Shown here: positions 8,627 through 12,470 of the stretch, one piece after another
Position numbering within the stretch: position 1 is the first letter of the stretch
Layout of the letters: each line of letters starts with the position of its first letter
Source of the DNA: Planctomycetota bacterium
Lineage (GTDB): Bacteria > Planctomycetota > PUPC01 > JACPCR01
DNA length: 12,470 nucleotides
Direction of reading: 5' to 3'
Assembly: GCA_030740295.1 (NCBI GenBank)
Contig: JASLXP010000823.1
Coordinates: forward strand, 1-12,470
Notes under the pieces: generated by a model
Told to the model about the DNA's origin: nothing
Database searches by the model: none
What the model saw: only the letters and a program-made list of their open reading frames with translations
Position numbers and translations under genes: made by a program

Positions 8627-8687
8627 GGGATCCTTCAGAAAAGTTCAGTTCCTCTCCTCGTTCGCGCCGTTCCTTCAGCTTTGCCAT
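8607..8687 (-). CDS. Possible 26-residue leader ORF overlapping the SEC-C gene start
   Basis: An ATG at 8685-8687 has AGGAG five bases upstream (8693-8697), the best-looking Shine-Dalgarno I noticed in the window. It opens a 26-codon frame (MAKLKERRERGEELNFSEGS, then HVKSKT) ending at TAA 8607-8609. The frame runs 20 bases past the SEC-C start in a different frame, so ribosomes translating it would cross that start, as in translational coupling. The peptide is strongly charged, with Lys/Arg and Glu alternating. No homologue is known to me, and short ORFs of this kind arise by chance. Its only support is the ribosome-binding site and the overlap. Confidence 0.35.
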   Translation of the reverse strand: MAKLKERRERGEELNFSEGSHVKSKT

Positions 8688-8917
8688 GAATGCTCCTGGA
8701 CTCGTCCAGTGTTTGATTGATCAGGGGATCGGATTTTGCCGCGGGAATCGTCTTTCAAACTGGCCCCAAGTTCCAGGACCGGGAATGCGGGCAGACATGT
8801 AAGAGCGGCGCGGGGCCGCATACAAAGTCCTCGTCTCAATCTTTGACCTATACGCGGCCTCAGGCAGCAACCAAAGTCGTGGGCCGGGCTGCCTGGTCTT
8901 TTACGGAAAGATAAGGC
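8688..8917. promoter_or_regulatory. Upstream region of the SEC-C gene; probable promoter location
   Basis: These 230 bp lie between the stop of the 933-residue gene and the small leader ORF, all on the minus strand. This is the only gap in the minus-strand cluster large enough for a separate promoter, so the SEC-C and 606-residue genes may form their own transcription unit. No convincing -35/-10 pair or operator is visible. A hairpin lies close to the DUF4091 gene end (separate entry). I support no protein gene here. Confidence 0.35.
8861..8895. terminator. Hairpin downstream of the 933-residue gene (possible terminator)
   Basis: CAGGCAGC at 8861-8868 and GCTGCCTG at 8888-8895 form a perfect 8-bp inverted repeat around a 19-base loop. 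It begins 22 bases after the stop of the 933-residue gene. On the minus strand no U-run follows the stem, so as an intrinsic terminator for that gene it is imperfect. On the plus strand it is followed by GTCTTTTA, but no plus-strand gene is known to need it. It may be a transcript-stabilising or weak termination structure. Confidence 0.3.
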
Positions 8918-11719
8918 TTACTCTGGCGAGAGCGGCCCGGCGATCCTGCGCACGGTGGTTTCGAGTGGCCGCGAGCCCTCTCTGACGAATTGCGCCCGAA
9001 TGGTGTGCTCACCGACGGGCAGACGGCTGGGGTCGAAGTGGACCGTGAATTCCCGACCGGTGATGGTTGTCTCTGCGCGGAGGCCTCCTCCCTCGCCCGC
9101 CGTGAGTCGACCGGTCGTGGGGAAGCGAAGGCTCTTCGGCGCGGCGCCTGATTCGTGGGTGATGCGTACCTCGATCTCGCCAGCCTTGCCAGTAGTGTCC
9201 AGCCGCAGGGACGCGGCATGGTCATCATCAGTGAAGAGACGCCTCGGCATGTGGAGCGTCAGGTCGCTCTTCTTCACTTCGCGAAAGGAGAGGTCGTCTA
9301 CCCAGACGGTAGCCGGCGCACCCATGACCCATACGCAGAGATAGCTTGCTTTTGCGCTCTTCACCACGTCTGCAATGAGCTTGAGCTCCTGCCATCCGTC
9401 TTTCTTCTCGCCGAGCACGGTTCTAGATTTCACTTTCCCTCCTTTGGCCGCGATACGGAGGGTGGGCAGGAAGCCGCTCTTGCCCTTCACCCAGGCAGAG
9501 AGAATGTACGTGTGCCCGGCCTCCAGGATCTTGTCGATGGAAGGCCGTCCGCCCGGCATTCGCCACGAGGCCCAGACGAGCACGCTGATAGCTGGCTTTT
9601 CCGGCCCGCCGGGCGCCGTGTTGGTGATCCTGACGCACTGCTTTCCGCTGTGGGCTCGTGTGGAATCAAGGGCCGATTCTCCCTTCCCGCCCCAGACCTG
9701 GACCATCCAGGGCCCCCATGCCTTGTCTGCGATTCCCTCGAAGTCTCCTTTGGGAACAAGCTCCTCACCAAGGATGAGGTCCGCTCCGCGGCCTTCTGGC
9801 TCCTTCCAGCTCGTGGGCGGCGGGGGGGCCGTTGCGGGTGCGCTTTCCGGTGCCAGGTGATCGGCCAGAGACAGAATCTGCGAAGCGACGAGCCAGCGCC
9901 AGCGATGGATCTCGCCCGGCGGGGGTGGCGGCTTCCTGCTGTACACAGCCTGGTAACTGAGCCCGACGTTCTGCATGACCCAACTCAGTTCCTCCTCTGC
10001 GTGCTGAACGGCTGCCTGCGCGGCCTTGTCGGATGACTTCCGGACCTTCTCAATCATGCCATGCAGGAGCTGCGCGTATCGGTAGTCGTCAATCCCTTCC
10101 CGGAGGCACTCGAACGCGATGCTTGGGAGCGGGCCTTCTGGTGTCGCGTAGCTGTACCCATGATTGCCTCGGAAGGGCGCCTGAAAAGGCTTGCCGAACT
10201 GGTAGACCCATTGCAGGATTTCCCGGGCGCCCGATCTGAAGCCATAGAAGCCGAAGAAGAAGCGGTCGCGGACGAATTCACCAATCTTCTCCGCGGAAGA
10301 GCCGCCGTTGTAAACGCCGTAACTGTCCTCTCTGCCATTGCGGACCAGTGTCTCGTACACCGCGGGAGAGAAGCGGTTAAGGTGGAAGAAGTCAATGGCC
10401 GGAGTGAGCTGGCCGATCTCATCCATCCCCATGGCGATTCCGCCGCCGATGCAGACATGCGTCTTCATGCCCGGGACGGCCTTTTTCAGGTAGTTGTTCC
10501 AGTAGATTGCGTCGGCGATGTGGCCGTGTCCGCCCGGCTCGTCAATAACGTAGGCCCACGGCTCTCCCCAGCCGTTCTTCTTTGCCAGGCCGGCCATGAG
10601 CTTCCCGGCCCTGACGAAGTCGTCTTTCATCTTCTGGCCTTGCTTTTGGACGAGGCGCTCGGCTTCGTCCTCCGGCTCTTCCAGGTCCTTTTCCCCTTTC
10701 TCGCAGGGCCAGAAACTGAACCAGAACTTCTGGTGATTCCAGTAATAGAGAATCTGGTGACCGATCCCGAACCGGAAGCGTTCGGGCATCCGGCCGAACA
10801 CCTCTCCATAGATTCTTGTGGCTGTCTCAGCATTCTTAACAGTGGCCTTCACGTCGTCGGGGCCGAACTTGCGATCCCGGGACACTACTTCCACGGACGC
10901 GAGCTGCTGGCCGCCTTGCAGTCCATGTTCCCGGAGGTCGATCAGATTCCTTCTGAATTCATCGTCATCTTTGGGCCGCCGGTCTGACATGACCATTTCC
11001 GCAGCCGGCTCGGGCAGTGAAAAGGGCAGGACCCTTACCCGCAGGCTCAGGGTCCGGTCCCGGCCGTCAGCTTTCAAAGAGATCGTTCCCTTGTAGATTC
11101 CCGGTGTCGCCTGGGCCGGGACCTTCAGCGTGAGCCAGACCTGGGCATTGTGGCCGGCGCGCACCGAGAGCTGAGTCTGCCTCTCGAGCAAAAACGGGAT
11201 GAGCCTGTAAAGCTTCCCTTTCTTGTCCGTGACCTGGCGAACGTGCCGCACCCAACGCAGGTCTATCTGCCCGGCAGGAATGATCGCCTCATCGTTGCGG
11301 AGCTCGCCCGCCTGGACAGACAGGCTGGTAACATCTCTCAATGCATGGACGGCGAAGGTCACCGGTTCATATTCCCCTCTGGCCGCGAAGCAACGCAGCT
11401 CGCTCACCCTTTCGTGGCGCCTGGGAACATCGCGGGGCCTTACGGCGTCCGCGTAATCTCTGGAGAAGACAACGAGGCCGAATCTGGTTTCACTCTCTGA
11501 GGGCGCGAGAGCCGGATGAAGAGCCTGCGGTACCTGTTCCTGCCAACCCTCAGGTGCCGGCGGGAACTCGGGCCCCCTTTCAGCCCAGACGGTGTAAAGC
11601 GCGGGTGCCGGCTCTGCCCGGGCCGTGGACGAGGCCGACAGCGCGAGAGCCACGGCACATCGGACCAGAAGCTTCCCAGAGCTCGGATTAAGCATTAGCA
11701 GAAACATTCGTGCAAACAT
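8918..11719 (-). CDS. Secreted GH123/DUF4091-like glycosidase with carbohydrate-binding module
   Basis: The protein has 933 residues. A signal peptide ends near residue 35 (CAVALALSASSTARA, AxA-type site). The start could be M1, M5 or M9, none with a clear Shine-Dalgarno; M1 places the gene 4 bp after its upstream neighbour. Residues about 105-232 are a beta-sandwich like the N-terminal domain of GH123/DUF4091 proteins (FAARGEYEPVTFAV, TPGIYKGTISL). Residues about 240-555 form the likely barrel, with WAYVIDEP at 388-395 placing an adjacent D393-E394 pair where GH123 N-acetylgalactosaminidases have their Asp-Glu catalytic pair, and closing with the DUF4091 hallmark REGIDDYRYAQLL at 540-552. 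Proline-rich linkers (597-601, 632-635) lead to a CBM4/9-like jelly roll, about 650-815 (ELVPKGDFEG, VWVDDLSFREV), then a beta domain to the end. The likely role is extracytoplasmic cleavage of a glycan, perhaps at an N-acetylhexosamine; family membership beyond this superfamily and the substrate are uncertain. Confidence 0.8.
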   Translation of the reverse strand: MFARMFLLMLNPSSGKLLVRCAVALALSASSTARAEPAPALYTVWAERGPEFPPAPEGWQEQVPQALHPALAPSESETRFGLVVFSRDYADAVRPRDVPRRHERVSELRCFAARGEYEPVTFAVHALRDVTSLSVQAGELRNDEAIIPAGQIDLRWVRHVRQVTDKKGKLYRLIPFLLERQTQLSVRAGHNAQVWLTLKVPAQATPGIYKGTISLKADGRDRTLSLRVRVLPFSLPEPAAEMVMSDRRPKDDDEFRRNLIDLREHGLQGGQQLASVEVVSRDRKFGPDDVKATVKNAETATRIYGEVFGRMPERFRFGIGHQILYYWNHQKFWFSFWPCEKGEKDLEEPEDEAERLVQKQGQKMKDDFVRAGKLMAGLAKKNGWGEPWAYVIDEPGGHGHIADAIYWNNYLKKAVPGMKTHVCIGGGIAMGMDEIGQLTPAIDFFHLNRFSPAVYETLVRNGREDSYGVYNGGSSAEKIGEFVRDRFFFGFYGFRSGAREILQWVYQFGKPFQAPFRGNHGYSYATPEGPLPSIAFECLREGIDDYRYAQLLHGMIEKVRKSSDKAAQAAVQHAEEELSWVMQNVGLSYQAVYSRKPPPPPGEIHRWRWLVASQILSLADHLAPESAPATAPPPPTSWKEPEGRGADLILGEELVPKGDFEGIADKAWGPWMVQVWGGKGESALDSTRAHSGKQCVRITNTAPGGPEKPAISVLVWASWRMPGGRPSIDKILEAGHTYILSAWVKGKSGFLPTLRIAAKGGKVKSRTVLGEKKDGWQELKLIADVVKSAKASYLCVWVMGAPATVWVDDLSFREVKKSDLTLHMPRRLFTDDDHAASLRLDTTGKAGEIEVRITHESGAAPKSLRFPTTGRLTAGEGGGLRAETTITGREFTVHFDPSRLPVGEHTIRAQFVREGSRPLETTVRRIAGPLSPE

Positions 11720-11723
11720 GACG

Positions 11724-12470
11724 CTACCGAGGAACTGTGGGTTCTACTCGCAACCCTGGCGGCGGAGGCGGGCCCTTCTGGTAAATCGCAAATCCCTGGT
11801 TCCTGGATACGACATTCCCCTTGCCATCGACGACGATGTTGATCATGAGTGTCTGTTTGCGCTTTTTCAGGTCCGCCTCGAATCGATAGCTCCAGTATTT
11901 CGCGGATGAGCTCGTCTTCTCCTTAAAGGAATCAACGCTCAACGAGTCCCAGGGCTCCTTGCCCCGATTGGCGTCCTTATAGTGCTGCAGCCTCTTTGCC
12001 AGGTGTGCCTTGGCCGCAGTCAGGGCCTGCTCACCGGTGACCCCTGGAGGATTGGCCAAAGGTGGAGGAGCAGCAGTCACTTGAAATTCCACCGGTCCGG
12101 CTTCGATGGCAGACTTGATTGGCGTGACCTTGACTTTCAGCGTGTATCTGCCCACAGGCAGATGGCGTGCTCCCTTCGCAAGCTTGTCCCCCGACTTCCG
12201 AAACAGATTTCCGAAACCGGGCAAGACGATCCGAGAGCTGAAAGACTTGCCGGTCCCGAGGTCCACTTTTCGCGCCATGGCAGGAGCTCCAGGCATCACG
12301 GCGCGGGGATTGTTCACCATCTCCCATGCGTCGCCCTTCGCATCTCGCAGCAGATATTCGTTTTTCCCGATTGAGGAACTGCCCAGGTAGCTCATAACGA
12401 AGAACGACACCGGATTCGCGGCGTTGTTGGTCACGGTTACTACAAAGCTGATTGCCTCGCGGGTAGTAAA
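11724..12470 (-). CDS. 3' part of a hypothetical two-domain protein (partial, cut by right edge)
   Basis: The frame is open from the right edge to a TAG at 11724-11726, giving 248 residues. A GTG at 12432-12434 is an internal valine rather than a convincing start, because the upstream codons continue the same beta strand (REAISFVVTVTNNAANPVSF). The visible N-terminal part, to about residue 130, looks like an Ig-like or BsuPI-like beta sandwich (VTNNAANPVSFFV, LRDAKGDAWEMV, LPVGRYTLKVKV). A Pro/Ala linker (AAPPPLANPPG) leads to a second, alpha-plus-beta-looking part (GVTGEQALTAAKAHLAKRL; KYWSYRFEADLKKRKQTLMI; NIVVDGKGNVVSRN), which is loosely PepSY-like in pattern. The C-terminus carries five consecutive prolines at 11757-11771. 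Because the true N-terminus is missing, export cannot be judged directly; the beta-sandwich style and the 4-bp spacing to the exported glycosidase suggest an envelope protein in the same operon. Function is unknown. Confidence 0.75.
   Translation of the reverse strand, partial: FTTREAISFVVTVTNNAANPVSFFVMSYLGSSSIGKNEYLLRDAKGDAWEMVNNPRAVMPGAPAMARKVDLGTGKSFSSRIVLPGFGNLFRKSGDKLAKGARHLPVGRYTLKVKVTPIKSAIEAGPVEFQVTAAPPPLANPPGVTGEQALTAAKAHLAKRLQHYKDANRGKEPWDSLSVDSFKEKTSSSAKYWSYRFEADLKKRKQTLMINIVVDGKGNVVSRNQGFAIYQKGPPPPPGLRVEPTVPR

Noticed and set aside
8607..8687. The small leader ORF as a frameshifted true N-terminus of the SEC-C protein
   Set aside because: The SEC-C gene has its own AAGGA, an ATG directly before a canonical N-terminal SEC-C motif, and an in-frame TGA seven codons upstream, so no frameshift is needed.
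8847..8874. A minus-strand promoter with TTGGTT (8869-8874) and TATAGG (8847-8852), spacer 16
   Set aside because: Only three and four of six consensus bases match, and the spacer coincides with one arm of the hairpin, so it cannot be told from chance.
10061..10987. A 308-codon plus-strand frame inside the GH123/DUF4091-like gene
   Set aside because: It is fully antisense to a strong enzyme-like sequence including the DEP and EGIDDYRY motifs, so it is a shadow.
1..12470. CRISPR arrays, tRNA or rRNA genes, insertion sequences and phage genes
   Set aside because: I saw no regular direct repeats, no clover-leaf-like sequences, no transposase motifs and no phage proteins; nearly all of the window is accounted for by the listed coding sequences.

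Overview
The window looks like chromosomal DNA from a moderately GC-rich, polysaccharide-degrading bacterium. The very large secreted multidomain carbohydrate-active proteins, the DUF4091/GH123-like enzyme and the heparinase II/III-like enzyme are typical of Planctomycetes, Verrucomicrobia, Lentisphaerae and similar (often uncultured) lineages. That assignment is an inference from protein style; there is no rRNA or other marker here.

Layout. The plus strand carries the last 48 codons of an unidentified gene (1-147), followed 11 bp later by a 1670-residue secreted heparinase II/III-like protein (159-5171). A 117-bp convergent gap separates this from genes on the minus strand. Read in their own direction, those are: a partial gene entering from the right edge (12470-11724), with a beta-sandwich front half and an alpha/beta-looking back half; 4 bp later a 933-residue secreted GH123/DUF4091-like protein with a carbohydrate-binding module (11719-8918); a 291-bp gap containing a hairpin and a small ORF with a strong ribosome-binding site; a 482-residue protein with an N-terminal SEC-C zinc motif (8626-7178); and a 606-residue cytoplasmic protein that looks like an alpha/alpha-toroid glycosidase (7109-5289).

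How the genes may work together. Two large exported enzymes (a candidate uronate-polysaccharide lyase and a candidate hexosaminidase-like glycosidase) and one non-exported toroid protein could cut a uronic-acid and amino-sugar polysaccharide outside the cytoplasm and finish the oligosaccharides inside. This is inference: no transporter, sulfatase, SusC/SusD pair or regulator is present in the window to support a complete utilisation locus. I found no tRNA, rRNA, CRISPR array, insertion sequence or phage gene. The most unusual items are the domain mosaic of the 1670-residue lyase-like protein, the orphan 606-residue toroid, and the 26-codon ORF that overlaps the start of the SEC-C gene.
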